Below, one piece after another: positions 41,296-49,709 of a DNA stretch of 64,000 nt (position 1 is the first letter of the stretch; the number at the start of each line of letters is the position of its first letter). A program made the translations under genes and the position numbers. The notes under the pieces are model-generated. The model was not told the DNA's origin and did no database searches. It saw only the letters and a program-made list of their open reading frames with translations. The DNA comes from Sulfurimicrobium sp964552675 (GTDB taxonomy: Bacteria; Pseudomonadota; Gammaproteobacteria; Burkholderiales; Sulfuricellaceae). The stretch lies in NCBI GenBank assembly GCA_964552675.1, contig CAZKHJ010000002.1, positions 62,001 through 126,000 of the forward strand, given 5' to 3'.

Positions 41296-42950
41296 GCGCT
41301 CTGCCCCTTGTCGGTTTCTTCAGGTGTCACATTCTGCTCCGCAGCTTCTTTGGCCCGAGCACGACGCTCGTCAATTTCATCAATTTTCGCCTGTGCTTCG
41401 GGCGGCAGGTCATCCACATTCTTCGGCGCCACTGTAGCTTTTTTGGCCTTGGCGCGTTCAATCGCGGCCTGGATCGCCGCCTTCTTGGCTGCGGCAGCCG
41501 CATCGTCACCAGCGCCTGCGCTATCCGGCGCGGAAACGGCCTGAGCCGCCTTGGCGGCATGCTTGGCGGCCTTTTCCTGCTTCTCCCTCTCCTGGCGGAA
41601 CTCACGGAACTCATGGCGCTCCCGGGCCAGATCAGAAGCTTTTCTTTCCTTTTCCTGCGCCGAAATTTCGCTCTTGGCGAAACGGTAGAACTGCACCAGC
41701 GGAATATGGCTGGGGCAAACATAGCTGCAGCAACCACATTCAATGCAATCGAACAGCTTGTATTCCTGCGCCTTGTCAAAATTTCTGGATTTGGAAAACC
41801 AGAACAGTTCCTGCGGTTGCAATTCCGCCGGGCAGGCCTGGGCGCAGCGGGTGCAACGGATGCATGGCATGGCTCGCGGCAAAGGTGGGAACAGTGCTTG
41901 CGAGGCAGCGATAATACAGTTGGACGCCTTCACCACCGGCACGCTCAAATCCGGGAGCGGCAAACCCATCATCGGCCCGCCCATGATATAGCCGGTGGTA
42001 TCCGCCTTGGGTACAGCCAGCTTGACCAGTTCGCCGACCGGGGTGCCGATCAACACTTCATAGTTGCGCGGCGCATCCATGTTGCCGGTGAGTGTCACCA
42101 GGCGCGAAATCACCGGTTCGCCGTGGTTGATGGCACGGTGAATGGTATAAGCCGTGGCAACGTTGAAGCATTGCACACCGATCTTGGGGGCCAGCGCACC
42201 GCTGGGAACCTCCTTGCCGGTCAGGAGCTTGATCAGTTGCTTGGCGCTGCCGCTGGGGTAACGCGTCGGCACCACCACCACTTCGAATCCGCTTCCCTGG
42301 CACGCAGCCTGCATGGCAGCAATGGCTTCGGGCTTGTTGTCCTCGATGCCGATCAGTACTTCCCTGGCGCCCATGGCGTGCTGGGCGATGATGATGCCCT
42401 GCACCACTTCGGCGGCGCGCTCACGCATCAGCATATCGTCGCAGGTGATATAGGGTTCGCACTCGGCAGCGTTGATCACCAGGGTTTCCAATCCGCTGGC
42501 ATTGAGCTTGACATGGCTGGGAAACACCGCGCCACCCAGCCCGACCACCCCCATGTCCTGCAAACGCTGGCGCAACACGGAGGGTTCGATGGCGCGATAA
42601 GCTATGGCCTGGCGCTCGATCCAGCGCTCCTCGCCATCAGTGTCCAGGACGATGGCCATATCTGGCAAACCGGAAGGATGCGGAACAGGCCGCATTTCAA
42701 TTGCCACCACACGGCCTGAGCTGGGCGCATGAACCGACGCGGAAATATAGCCTTCCGCCGCCCCGATCATCTGGCCTTTCAGCACCTGGTCTCCCACCGC
42801 CACCACCGGCCTGGCCGGACCGCCGCCATGCTGGCGCAGCGGGACGACCAGACGTGCGGGCAAAGGCGCAGTGGCAATGCCCTGCTGCGTCGATTCGCCC
42901 TTGTGTTCGGCCGGGTGAATGCCGCCGTGGAAGGGATGCAGGGTTCTCAT
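41292..42950 (-). CDS. rsxC: Electron transport complex subunit RsxC/RnfC
   Basis: 552 residues. NADH/FMN-binding Nqo1-like domain (about 120-290; GLGGAVFPSHVKL, NAAECEPYI), then two [4Fe-4S] clusters: C363-x2-C366-x2-C369-x3-C373 and C402-x2-C405-x2-C408-x3-C412. A low-complexity Ala/Lys/Glu tail follows (about 430-552), as in many gammaproteobacterial RsxC proteins. The start MRTLHPFHGG at 42950 overlaps the rsxB stop by four bases. Peripheral cytoplasmic subunit receiving or donating NADH electrons. Confidence 0.96.
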   Translation of the reverse strand: MRTLHPFHGGIHPAEHKGESTQQGIATAPLPARLVVPLRQHGGGPARPVVAVGDQVLKGQMIGAAEGYISASVHAPSSGRVVAIEMRPVPHPSGLPDMAIVLDTDGEERWIERQAIAYRAIEPSVLRQRLQDMGVVGLGGAVFPSHVKLNASGLETLVINAAECEPYITCDDMLMRERAAEVVQGIIIAQHAMGAREVLIGIEDNKPEAIAAMQAACQGSGFEVVVVPTRYPSGSAKQLIKLLTGKEVPSGALAPKIGVQCFNVATAYTIHRAINHGEPVISRLVTLTGNMDAPRNYEVLIGTPVGELVKLAVPKADTTGYIMGGPMMGLPLPDLSVPVVKASNCIIAASQALFPPLPRAMPCIRCTRCAQACPAELQPQELFWFSKSRNFDKAQEYKLFDCIECGCCSYVCPSHIPLVQFYRFAKSEISAQEKERKASDLARERHEFREFRQEREKQEKAAKHAAKAAQAVSAPDSAGAGDDAAAAAKKAAIQAAIERAKAKKATVAPKNVDDLPPEAQAKIDEIDERRARAKEAAEQNVTPEETDKGQSA

Positions 42951-43507
42951 GCCTCTATCCTCGCATCCTTGATGGGGAACACCGGATACTGCCATTTCCA
43001 GCCACCCATGCCTTCGTTTACCGGCACCATGGTGATACAGTCCACCGGACAGGGGGGCAGGCACAGCTCACAGCCGGTGCACTCTGAAGCGATAATGGTA
43101 TGCATCTGTTTGGCCGCACCGACAATTGCATCTACCGGGCAGGCCTGAAAACACAGGGTGCAGCCGATGCAGGTCTGCTCGTCGATCAGGGCAACCAGTT
43201 TTTCCTTGACCACAGCATGTTCTGCCGCCAGGGGCTGCGGCTCGATGCCCAGCAGATCCGCCAGGCGCAACATGGTCGCTTCGCCCCCGGGAACGCACAG
43301 ATTGATCGGGACATTGCCGGCGCCAACGGCTTCCGCATAAGGTTTGCAGCCAGGATAGCCGCACTGGCCACACTGCATCTGGGGCAGGATGGCATCCACC
43401 TTTTCCACCAGCGGATTGCCTTCCACCTTGAATTTCAGGGACGCAAAGCCAAGCACTGCGCCCAATACCACGGCCAGACCAAGCATAACCAGAAGCGCGT
43501 TGAGCAT
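42947..43507 (-). CDS. rsxB: Electron transport complex subunit RsxB/RnfB (ferredoxin-like)
   Basis: 186 residues. One membrane helix, then a C-x2-C-x4-C four-iron motif (QCGQCGYPGC, about 46-55, with a further Cys near 71). Two ferredoxin clusters follow: CIGCTLCFQACP (about 113-124) and CTGCELCLPPCP (about 143-154). It passes electrons between soluble ferredoxin and the membrane subunits. Its ATG shares one base with the rsxA stop (TAATG). Confidence 0.96.
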   Translation of the reverse strand: MLNALLVMLGLAVVLGAVLGFASLKFKVEGNPLVEKVDAILPQMQCGQCGYPGCKPYAEAVGAGNVPINLCVPGGEATMLRLADLLGIEPQPLAAEHAVVKEKLVALIDEQTCIGCTLCFQACPVDAIVGAAKQMHTIIASECTGCELCLPPCPVDCITMVPVNEGMGGWKWQYPVFPIKDARIEA

Positions 43508-44085
43508 TAAAACTTCACCAGTCCGGAAAAACCCATCGAAGCGATACTCATCAGTCCCGCCGTCACCATGGCGATAGCGGCCCCCCTGAAAGGCAGGGGC
43601 ACATCCGCGCCTTCCAGGCGTTCGCGCATGGCAGCGAAAGTGGTCAGCACCAGGGCAAATCCGACTGCACCGCCAAAGCCGAAAAACAAGGATTCAATGA
43701 AATTGTGGTTTTCCTGCACATTGAGCAGCGGAATGCCCAGTACCGCGCAATTGGTGGTGATCAGCGGCAGATAGATACCCAGCACCTGATACAGCACCGG
43801 GCTGGTCTTGTGGATGAACATTTCGGTGAATTGCACAATCCCGGCAATCACGATGATGAACGACAGGGTACGCAGGTAAATCAACTCGGACCCGAGCAGA
43901 TACTGGTTGACCAGGTAGCTGGCGCCGGAAGCCAGCGTGAGCACAAATGCCGTGGCCATACCCATCCCGATCGCCGCGCTCAGCTTCTTGGACACACCCA
44001 TGAACGGGCACAGGCCAAGAATTTTGGCGAGCACGATGTTGTTCACGAACACCGTGCCAATCAGGATAAGAAAATAGTTTTCCAT
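43507..44085 (-). CDS. rsxA: Electron transport complex subunit RsxA/RnfA
   Basis: 192 residues, six transmembrane helices. The N-terminus MENYFLILIGTVFVNNIVLAK and LGLCPFMGVSKKL hold the Cys for the intramembrane iron-sulphur centre. The ATG at 44085 is preferred over a TTG three codons upstream because homology starts here. First gene of rsxABCDGE. A promoter overlapped by palindromes lies about 165 bp upstream, leaving a long leader in which I see no open reading frame of note. Confidence 0.96.
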   Translation of the reverse strand: MENYFLILIGTVFVNNIVLAKILGLCPFMGVSKKLSAAIGMGMATAFVLTLASGASYLVNQYLLGSELIYLRTLSFIIVIAGIVQFTEMFIHKTSPVLYQVLGIYLPLITTNCAVLGIPLLNVQENHNFIESLFFGFGGAVGFALVLTTFAAMRERLEGADVPLPFRGAAIAMVTAGLMSIASMGFSGLVKF

Positions 44086-44251
44086 TGGACGCAATAGCGA
44101 GGTAGCAGGCCTGAATTATCTTCCGCGCTTCCGGATGATGCAACCATTACAACTGCACGGATATCAGGCACCTGACCAAGAAAGAAGCAGTTAGCCCAAA
44201 ATCGTACAATTACAGTGAAACACGCATGACTCTGAATCCAAAACACACAGC

Positions 44252-44283
44252 GTCTTATAACTTATATAAGACATGCATGTCAA
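44252..44283 (-). promoter_or_regulatory. Putative rsx promoter with two overlapping palindromes
   Basis: On the minus strand TTGACA (44283-44278), 18-bp spacer, TATAAG (44259-44254). The region from spacer to -10 is one 21-bp inverted repeat, GTCTTATA-ACTTA-TATAAGAC (44252-44272), and it shares GAC with a second perfect palindrome GACATGCATGTC (44270-44281) over the -35. Two dyads covering the whole core promoter suggest repression by a dimeric factor, possibly GntR-like from the AT-rich dyad (inference). The gap between rsxA and the next gene (44086-44314) holds nothing else I recognise. Confidence 0.7.
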
Positions 44284-44314
44284 GAATAGTGCCAGCTCGG
44301 GCTTAAGTGGCTTA

Positions 44315-44737
44315 TCAAGAAAACAGGGACTGCCACCAGCGCTTGCGGCTGGCGGGAACAACGCCTCTGGGCAGGATTTCGGTTGGCGGCATGATGCTCA
44401 TCACCCAGCCTGGCAAAGGCGGCGGATTTTTGCCCGAACCACATGATGTTCCCAGATTGTTGGGGTCGTAAATCTTGATCAGGGAGGGCTTGTCCAGATT
44501 ATCGGCATAGACAATGGCGCAGTAATCCTCGTCGTGATCACGGCGCAGCAATGAATCCACTTCCTCGATAAATCGGCCCACTTCCTCGGAAGAAGCGGGT
44601 GCAGCTGGAACCGGTTCGCCGATGGCATAGAGATGCCAGCCGGCATGGGTATCTACCCGTCCCCAGAATTCGGTTAACTGGCTCCAGGACATCAGGCTGT
44701 AGAAAGTGCCGTAAAAGGCGGTTTTGAAATCAGGCAT
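44315..44737 (-). CDS. Conserved hypothetical protein
   Basis: 140 residues, function unknown. The start MPDFKTAFYGTFYSLMSWSQ is chosen because the upstream extension looks non-coding and the sequence from here reads as a conserved small protein. Notable segments: DSLLRRDHDEDYCAIVYADN and SLIKIYDPNNLGTSCGSG, followed by a Pro-rich stretch and a basic C-terminus. Two Cys residues (about 85 and 110). No signal peptide. It precedes the rsx promoter on the same strand. The 169 bp between it and dksA contain no recognisable gene. Confidence 0.78.
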   Translation of the reverse strand: MPDFKTAFYGTFYSLMSWSQLTEFWGRVDTHAGWHLYAIGEPVPAAPASSEEVGRFIEEVDSLLRRDHDEDYCAIVYADNLDKPSLIKIYDPNNLGTSCGSGKNPPPLPGWVMSIMPPTEILPRGVVPASRKRWWQSLFS

Positions 44738-44906
44738 GAGACGAAACCAGGACAGTATCTTGCCGGACAACGGCAACCAACCATTAAACACAAAGCCGGG
44801 CGCTTGGCGCCCGCTCATGAAGCCAGACTACAACTTCGCGACCTGCTTATAGCTCCGGCGTAACATGCTGCGCATATTGGCCTTCACTGAAAGCAAGCGA
44901 CCAAAA

Positions 44907-45329
44907 TTATTTGGCCACTTGCTTTTCTCTCAATTCATCAAGTGTCTTGCAGTCGATGCACAGTGTCGCGGTAGGGCGCGCTTCCAGGCGTTTCAGGCCA
45001 ATTTCGACGCCGCAGCTTTCACAGTAGCCATAATCGCCGGAGTCGATCTTGGCAATGGTTTCGTCGATCTTCTTGATCAGCTTGCGTTCGCGGTCGCGGT
45101 TGCGCAATTCCAGCGCCATGTCGGATTCCTGGCTGGCGCGGTCATTGGGGTCGGCAAACAGGGTCGCTTCATCCTGCATGGTATGCACGGTACGGTCAAT
45201 GTCCTGGCTCAGTTCGTCTTTCCAGTCACCGAGAATTTTGCGAAAATGCTCGTGCTGCTGGGGGCTCATATATTCCTCACCCTTCTTTGGTTCGTAAGGG
45301 GTGAACTGCTTGTGTAATTCTGCGGACAT
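44907..45329 (-). CDS. dksA: RNA polymerase-binding transcription factor DksA
   Basis: 140 residues. Coiled-coil (about 25-95) with the acidic tip ADPNDRASQESD carrying the two Asp residues needed for polymerase action. The zinc finger is complete: CESC and CIDC (CYGYCESCG ... TATLCIDCK pattern). It mediates the ppGpp stringent response. Divergent from the HAD phosphatase across 99 bp. Confidence 0.97.
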   Translation of the reverse strand: MSAELHKQFTPYEPKKGEEYMSPQQHEHFRKILGDWKDELSQDIDRTVHTMQDEATLFADPNDRASQESDMALELRNRDRERKLIKKIDETIAKIDSGDYGYCESCGVEIGLKRLEARPTATLCIDCKTLDELREKQVAK

Positions 45330-45428
45330 GTGCTCTCTACTCTTCTTCAGGGTTTACGCAAAACCGCTTTAATATCAGATATTCTTGCCGACCGCAAGGT
45401 TCCCCCATGGCATACAGGAGATAAGCAA

Positions 45429-46190
45429 TTGACTTTGAAGGCACTTATTTTTGACGTAGACGGCACGCTGGCCGACACCGAACGCGACGGCCACCGCGTG
45501 GCATTCAACCTGGCATTCCGCGAATTCGGGCTGGACTGGGACTGGGATGTGGAGCTGTATGGCAAACTGCTGTCGGTAACCGGTGGCAAGGAGCGCATCC
45601 GCTACTACGTGGAAAGCTTCAATGCCAGCTATGTCAAGCCGGACAATTTCGATGAGTTGGTCGCCAGCCTGCACAAGACCAAGACCCGCCATTACACCGA
45701 GATGCTGAGCGGCGGCCGCATTCCGGTGCGCCCCGGCATCCGGCGCCTGCTCGATGAAGCACGCCAGGCCGGCCTGCGCCTCGCCATCGCCACCACTACC
45801 ACGCCGGACAACGTGACCGCGCTGCTCAAATACAGCCTGTCGCAAGATGCCGAAAGCTGGTTTGAAGTCATTGCTGCCGGCGATATCGTGCCGGCCAAGA
45901 AACCTGCGCCGGACATCTATGACTGGGCACTGGAAAAGATGCAGCTCAGCCCCGCCGAGTGCCTCGCCTTCGAAGATTCGGAAAATGGCCTGAAATCAAG
46001 CCTGGGCGCTGGCATCAAGACACTGGTCACAATCAATGATTACACCACCGATCATGAATTCCCCGGCGCGCTGGCGGTACTGAGCGATCTGGGCGAACCG
46101 GGACAGTCCTGCCAGGTTTTCAGTGGCAACCTGCATGGCAAAGGCTATGTTGACGTAGCCCTGCTGCGGCAGTGGCACGAAAGCGCCTGA
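45429..46190 (+). CDS. HAD-superfamily phosphatase, CbbY/beta-phosphoglucomutase-like
   Basis: 253 residues. Start is TTG with CAGGAG eight bases upstream; the upstream in-frame extension has no such site and is unlike the family. Catalytic DVDGTLADT (nucleophile and acid Asp near residue 9-11), motif II IATTTTPDN, motif III Lys in VPAKKPAPDIY and motif IV FEDSENGL are intact. CbbY-type enzymes dephosphorylate xylulose-1,5-bisphosphate, an inhibitor of Rubisco, but no Calvin-cycle gene is in the window. It is convergent with bcp, only one base apart. Confidence 0.9.
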   Translation: MTLKALIFDVDGTLADTERDGHRVAFNLAFREFGLDWDWDVELYGKLLSVTGGKERIRYYVESFNASYVKPDNFDELVASLHKTKTRHYTEMLSGGRIPVRPGIRRLLDEARQAGLRLAIATTTTPDNVTALLKYSLSQDAESWFEVIAAGDIVPAKKPAPDIYDWALEKMQLSPAECLAFEDSENGLKSSLGAGIKTLVTINDYTTDHEFPGALAVLSDLGEPGQSCQVFSGNLHGKGYVDVALLRQWHESA

Positions 46191-46191
46191 T

Positions 46192-46647
46192 TCAGAGCGC
46201 CTTCACAAAATCCAGTACTGCCTGGGCATGGCCGGGCACCTTGACCCCACGCCACTCCCGGCGCAACACGCCGGCGTCGTCGAGCACGAAAGTGCTGCGC
46301 TCGATGCCGCGCACCTGCTTGCCGTACAGGTTTTTCATCTTGATCACGCCGAACAGGGCGCAGGCTTTTTCCTCGCCATCACTCAACAATTCGAACGGCA
46401 GCATCTGCTTGGCCCTGAAATTCTGGTGCGATTTCAGGCTGTCGCGCGAGATGCCGAAAATATCGCATCCCGCTGCCTGAAACTCGGGATACAGGTCACG
46501 AAACTGCTGCGCTTCCGTGGTGCAGCCGGGCGTGGCATCCTTGGGGTAGAAATACAGCACAATTTTCCGGCCACGCAGGGCGGAAAGCTGAAACGGCTGA
46601 TCGCCCGTGGCGGGCAAATCAAAGTCGGGAACGGGCTGATTGATCAT
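46192..46647 (-). CDS. bcp: Peroxiredoxin, Bcp/PrxQ family
   Basis: 151 residues with a thioredoxin fold. Peroxidatic C42 sits in PKDATPGCTTEA. The residue five positions on, a resolving Cys in E. coli Bcp, is Gln here, so the enzyme must work as a 1-Cys type or use a distant Cys (C60 and C95 are candidates). Reduces hydroperoxides with thioredoxin or a low-molecular thiol. Stop lies three bases from the arnD-like gene end region, same strand. Confidence 0.95.
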   Translation of the reverse strand: MINQPVPDFDLPATGDQPFQLSALRGRKIVLYFYPKDATPGCTTEAQQFRDLYPEFQAAGCDIFGISRDSLKSHQNFRAKQMLPFELLSDGEEKACALFGVIKMKNLYGKQVRGIERSTFVLDDAGVLRREWRGVKVPGHAQAVLDFVKAL

Positions 46648-46650
46648 GGA

Positions 46651-47574
46651 TTACTCCGCTAAAGGCAGAAATGGAGGTCCCTGCAGGGCCAGCGCGCCGG
46701 AACGCCCCGGAATTTCGCCAAACGCCACCTCGTGGCGCGGCAGCTTGGCCACGTCCAGGCCCTGGGCATACTGCTGCAGCGAAACCAGCTCATAGCCCTG
46801 CTCACGCCAGCCGGTCAGCAGCGCCTCGAACACGCCGGACAGCTTCATGCCTTCCATCTCGGCGTGCAGGGTATAGACATGCCCGGTCGGCGGCGCCGAT
46901 TCGGTCAGTTTCAGCACATGCCCGGCGACATTTTCGACCGTGATGCCATCCACGCCGATCAGCTCATCCAGGGTCGGCAAGGTGGTCGGCAATTGCGGAC
47001 AATTGATAATCTCGGCGCGATAGATGGGCATGAATGGACCGCTGCCGCGTGTGTCTGAGCAATAGGCAAAGCCCAGCCGCTGCTCCTGGCGCAGGGCATG
47101 CAAATTCATCTGCCAGCCGGCTGCGCCATGCGTCCGGGCGGGCACGCCAAAAATTTCCTCGAAGCGGTCGCAGGCACGCTGCATTTCCCTGATAGTCCAG
47201 GCTGCATCCTGCTCTGCCACATGGTCCTGCCAGTAGACATGGTCATAGCAGTGAATGCCTACCTCGAAACCCGCATCGCGCACCTGGCGCATGATGTCGC
47301 CACAGCGCCTGCCAATATCCGGGCCGGGCAGCAGGGTGCCGTACATCAGGGTTTTCAGACCGTAATGCTCACGCACCGAAGTGCGCGAAACTTTCTTCAT
47401 GAAGCCGGGCCGGAACACGCGCTTGATGGCGCGACCGGTATGATCGGGCCCGAGGCTGAAGAGAAAGCTTGCCTGGGCACCATGCTGCTGCAATAGCTCG
47501 ACCAGACGCGGTACGCCTTCCCGCGTGCCACGATAGGTATCGACATCGATTTTGAGTGCCAGCTGCATTGCCAT
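46651..47574 (-). CDS. arnD: ArnD-like polysaccharide deacetylase / deformylase
   Basis: 307 residues, NodB-homology carbohydrate esterase family 4. It aligns closely with ArnD (4-deoxy-4-formamido-arabinose-phosphoundecaprenol deformylase): LKIDVDTYRGTREGVPRLVELL, VGIHCYDHVYWQ, GAAGWQ, YTLHAEMEG. The metal-binding Asp and His pair are present (DVDT, HCYDH). The other arn genes (arnA, arnB, arnC, arnT) are absent nearby. The ATG shares a base with the preceding AurF-like stop, so the two are coupled. It may deformylate Ara4FN on undecaprenol, or a different N-acyl lipid-linked sugar. Confidence 0.88.
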   Translation of the reverse strand: MAMQLALKIDVDTYRGTREGVPRLVELLQQHGAQASFLFSLGPDHTGRAIKRVFRPGFMKKVSRTSVREHYGLKTLMYGTLLPGPDIGRRCGDIMRQVRDAGFEVGIHCYDHVYWQDHVAEQDAAWTIREMQRACDRFEEIFGVPARTHGAAGWQMNLHALRQEQRLGFAYCSDTRGSGPFMPIYRAEIINCPQLPTTLPTLDELIGVDGITVENVAGHVLKLTESAPPTGHVYTLHAEMEGMKLSGVFEALLTGWREQGYELVSLQQYAQGLDVAKLPRHEVAFGEIPGRSGALALQGPPFLPLAE

Positions 47575-48398
47575 TACAACAAACCTTTTACATTCACATC
47601 CACGCCATGCTGGCGCAACAGATTGACCGCAGGCATCGCGCACTGACTGATGAAGCGATGCCGGCCAGGATTGTTCCTGGCACGCCCACACCACAACTCG
47701 CCCGGAAAGAGGCCCGCCAACTCGTACACCTGCGCCGGAGTCCGATAACAGATCCGCACCAGCCGGCGAATCAGCGCCCCCGCCGCCACGCCCAGCAATT
47801 TTTTATGCCCGCGCCCCATCCGCTCCAGCCGGCCCCGCAAGACCCCGCGCGCATAGGCAATATGGCGCGCCTCGTCGATCCGGTGCAACCCTGCCATTTC
47901 GCGGATCAGTGGATTGATCCCATCCGCACGGCAAATGTGACGATTCAGCTTGTCCGGAATTTCCTCGCCCAGCATGACCGCCAGCCAGAACAGCGCAGAA
48001 TCAGCCGGCACATGCCGGCCCAGCACATCCAGCAGGAAGGGAGCACGCCACGGACGCGGCAAACGCAGGCCGCTTTCATCCATGAGGCGCAGGAACATCA
48101 GGCTATGCCCGGCCTCCTCGCGAATTTCATGCAGAAACCAGGCATATTCCACTGCCTCGCCGGCACGTCCCAGCATCCCGCCCAAGCGCTGCATGAAAAT
48201 CCCCTCCAGCCACAGACCGGCATGGATGAAATTGAGGAATTCATGCTGGGACAAACGCTGCTGCGTGGTTACCGGCATGGATTCAAACTCATCCACGCCA
48301 TGCAGCGAGAGTGCGTCAGGAGGCAGCCACCAATCCCGCGTGCTTAATGCTCCCCACTCCAGAATTTGCAGCGGGTCGCGGTAAGGCGCGCCGGACAC
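47574..48398 (-). CDS. AurF-like diiron oxygenase/oxidoreductase
   Basis: 274 residues, helical ferritin-like. Putative iron ligands: E66 (WLEGIF), E95 and H98 (EIREEAGH), E145/E146 (MLGEEIPD), H172, E176 and H179 (LHRIDEARHI). This is the order of AurF-type N-oxygenases. Start: GTG at 48398, just after the zinc-finger stop. Longer upstream readings overlap that gene in another frame. It lies between a zf-CHCC protein and an ArnD-like enzyme with tight spacing. Family members oxidise arylamines to nitro compounds or act on carrier-bound substrates; the substrate here is unknown. Confidence 0.82.
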   Translation of the reverse strand: MSGAPYRDPLQILEWGALSTRDWWLPPDALSLHGVDEFESMPVTTQQRLSQHEFLNFIHAGLWLEGIFMQRLGGMLGRAGEAVEYAWFLHEIREEAGHSLMFLRLMDESGLRLPRPWRAPFLLDVLGRHVPADSALFWLAVMLGEEIPDKLNRHICRADGINPLIREMAGLHRIDEARHIAYARGVLRGRLERMGRGHKKLLGVAAGALIRRLVRICYRTPAQVYELAGLFPGELWCGRARNNPGRHRFISQCAMPAVNLLRQHGVDVNVKGLL

Positions 48399-48402
48399 CG
48401 GC

Positions 48403-48606
48403 CTAGTGTTTGTGTGCAGGACCGCCCTTGAGCTTGTACAGCGTGCCGCAGTAGGGGCACAGTGCCTCGCCCTTTTCCTCCAGCGGCAGATACACGCGCG
48501 GATGGCTGTTCCACAGCTGCATGGCGGGCGTCGGGCAGTGCAGCGGGAGGACGTCCGCCTCGACTTCAATATAGCGCTTGGTATTGTCTGCCAGGTCGTG
48601 TTGCAT
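48403..48606 (-). CDS. zf-CHCC zinc-finger protein
   Basis: 67 residues. Potential zinc ligands C24 (LHCPTP), H35 (SHPRVYLPL) and the C-P-Y-C pair near residues 50-53 (ALCPYCGTLYKL). This matches the zf-CHCC family, related to the mitochondrial complex I subunit NDUFS6 and common next to ilvE in betaproteobacteria. It ends HKH. It lies 10 bases after ilvE and four bases before the AurF-like gene, so it is in one unit with both. Confidence 0.92.
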   Translation of the reverse strand: MQHDLADNTKRYIEVEADVLPLHCPTPAMQLWNSHPRVYLPLEEKGEALCPYCGTLYKLKGGPAHKH

Positions 48607-48616
48607 CGAACACCTC

Positions 48617-49537
48617 TTAAACCAGTGAGAGCCAGTCCGCGTGCTTGGCCGATTTCCCGGTCACACAGTCAAAATACATGCTTTGCAGCTGCGTGGTGAT
48701 CGGGCCGCGGTCGCCGTTGCCGATGGCGCGGTTATCCAGTTCGCGGATCGGCGTTACTTCCGCCGCCGTACCGGTAAAGAAAGCCTCGTCGGCGCTGTAC
48801 ACCTCGTCGCGGGTGATGCGCTTCTCGATCACCGGCAGGCCGATCTCGCCCGCCAGCTGGATAATGGTGTCGCGCGTGATGCCTTCCAGCGCAGAAGTCA
48901 GATCCGGGGTGTAGAGCTTGCCGTTGCGGATGATGAACACATTCTCGCCCGAACCTTCGGCGACGAAACCGTCGACGTCGAGCAGCAGGGCCTCCTGATA
49001 GCCGTCATGCTCGGCCTCACGGTGTGCCAGGATCGAATTCATGTAGTTGCCGTTGGCCTTGGCCTTGCACATGGTGATATTGACGTGGTGGCGGGTAAAG
49101 GACGACGTCTTGACACGGATGCCATGCTCCAGCGCCTCGGCGCCAAGATAGGCACCCCACGGCCAGGCGGCGACGATGACATGAGTGGACAGAGTCTTGG
49201 CCGAGATGCCCATAGCTTCCGCGCCATAGAACGCCATCGGACGCAGATAGCCGGATTCCAGCTTGTTCTCGCGCACGGCGGCAAGCTGCGCCTGCGAAAT
49301 GGTTTCCTTGTCGAAGGGCATTTTCATGCCGAGAATGTGCGCCGAACGGAACAGCCGGTCGGTATGCTCCTTGAGGCGGAAGATCGCCGTGCCCTTGTCG
49401 GTCTTGTAGGCGCGCACGCCTTCGAACACACCCATGCCATAGTGCAGGGTATGGGTCAGGACATGGGTAGTGGCATCGCGCCAGTTCACCATCTTGCCGT
49501 CGTACCAGATCAGGCCGTCGCGGTCGGACATAGACAT
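48617..49537 (-). CDS. ilvE: Branched-chain amino-acid aminotransferase
   Basis: 306 residues, fold-type IV PLP enzyme for Leu, Ile and Val. PLP-Lys region MCKAKANGNYMNSILAHREA, cofactor-cup VAEGSGENVFIIRNG and substrate loop YGAEAMGIS are present. GGAG lies eight bases before the ATG. It heads the unit ilvE, zf-CHCC, AurF-like, arnD-like, bcp. Length equals E. coli IlvE (309). Confidence 0.96.
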   Translation of the reverse strand: MSMSDRDGLIWYDGKMVNWRDATTHVLTHTLHYGMGVFEGVRAYKTDKGTAIFRLKEHTDRLFRSAHILGMKMPFDKETISQAQLAAVRENKLESGYLRPMAFYGAEAMGISAKTLSTHVIVAAWPWGAYLGAEALEHGIRVKTSSFTRHHVNITMCKAKANGNYMNSILAHREAEHDGYQEALLLDVDGFVAEGSGENVFIIRNGKLYTPDLTSALEGITRDTIIQLAGEIGLPVIEKRITRDEVYSADEAFFTGTAAEVTPIRELDNRAIGNGDRGPITTQLQSMYFDCVTGKSAKHADWLSLV

Positions 49538-49709
49538 CGTATTTCTCCGGAGAATGCTTGCGAATAAAGGTCAAAATTGTAGCGTAAATTCGCCCGCTTG
49601 CGGCATGACTTCATGCATCACGCCCTCGCAGCAGTTTTTCAACACCCTGCCAATCCGATTATGACCTTATAATCCATGCCATCACTTTAATGGACTCATC
49701 ATCCGTTTT

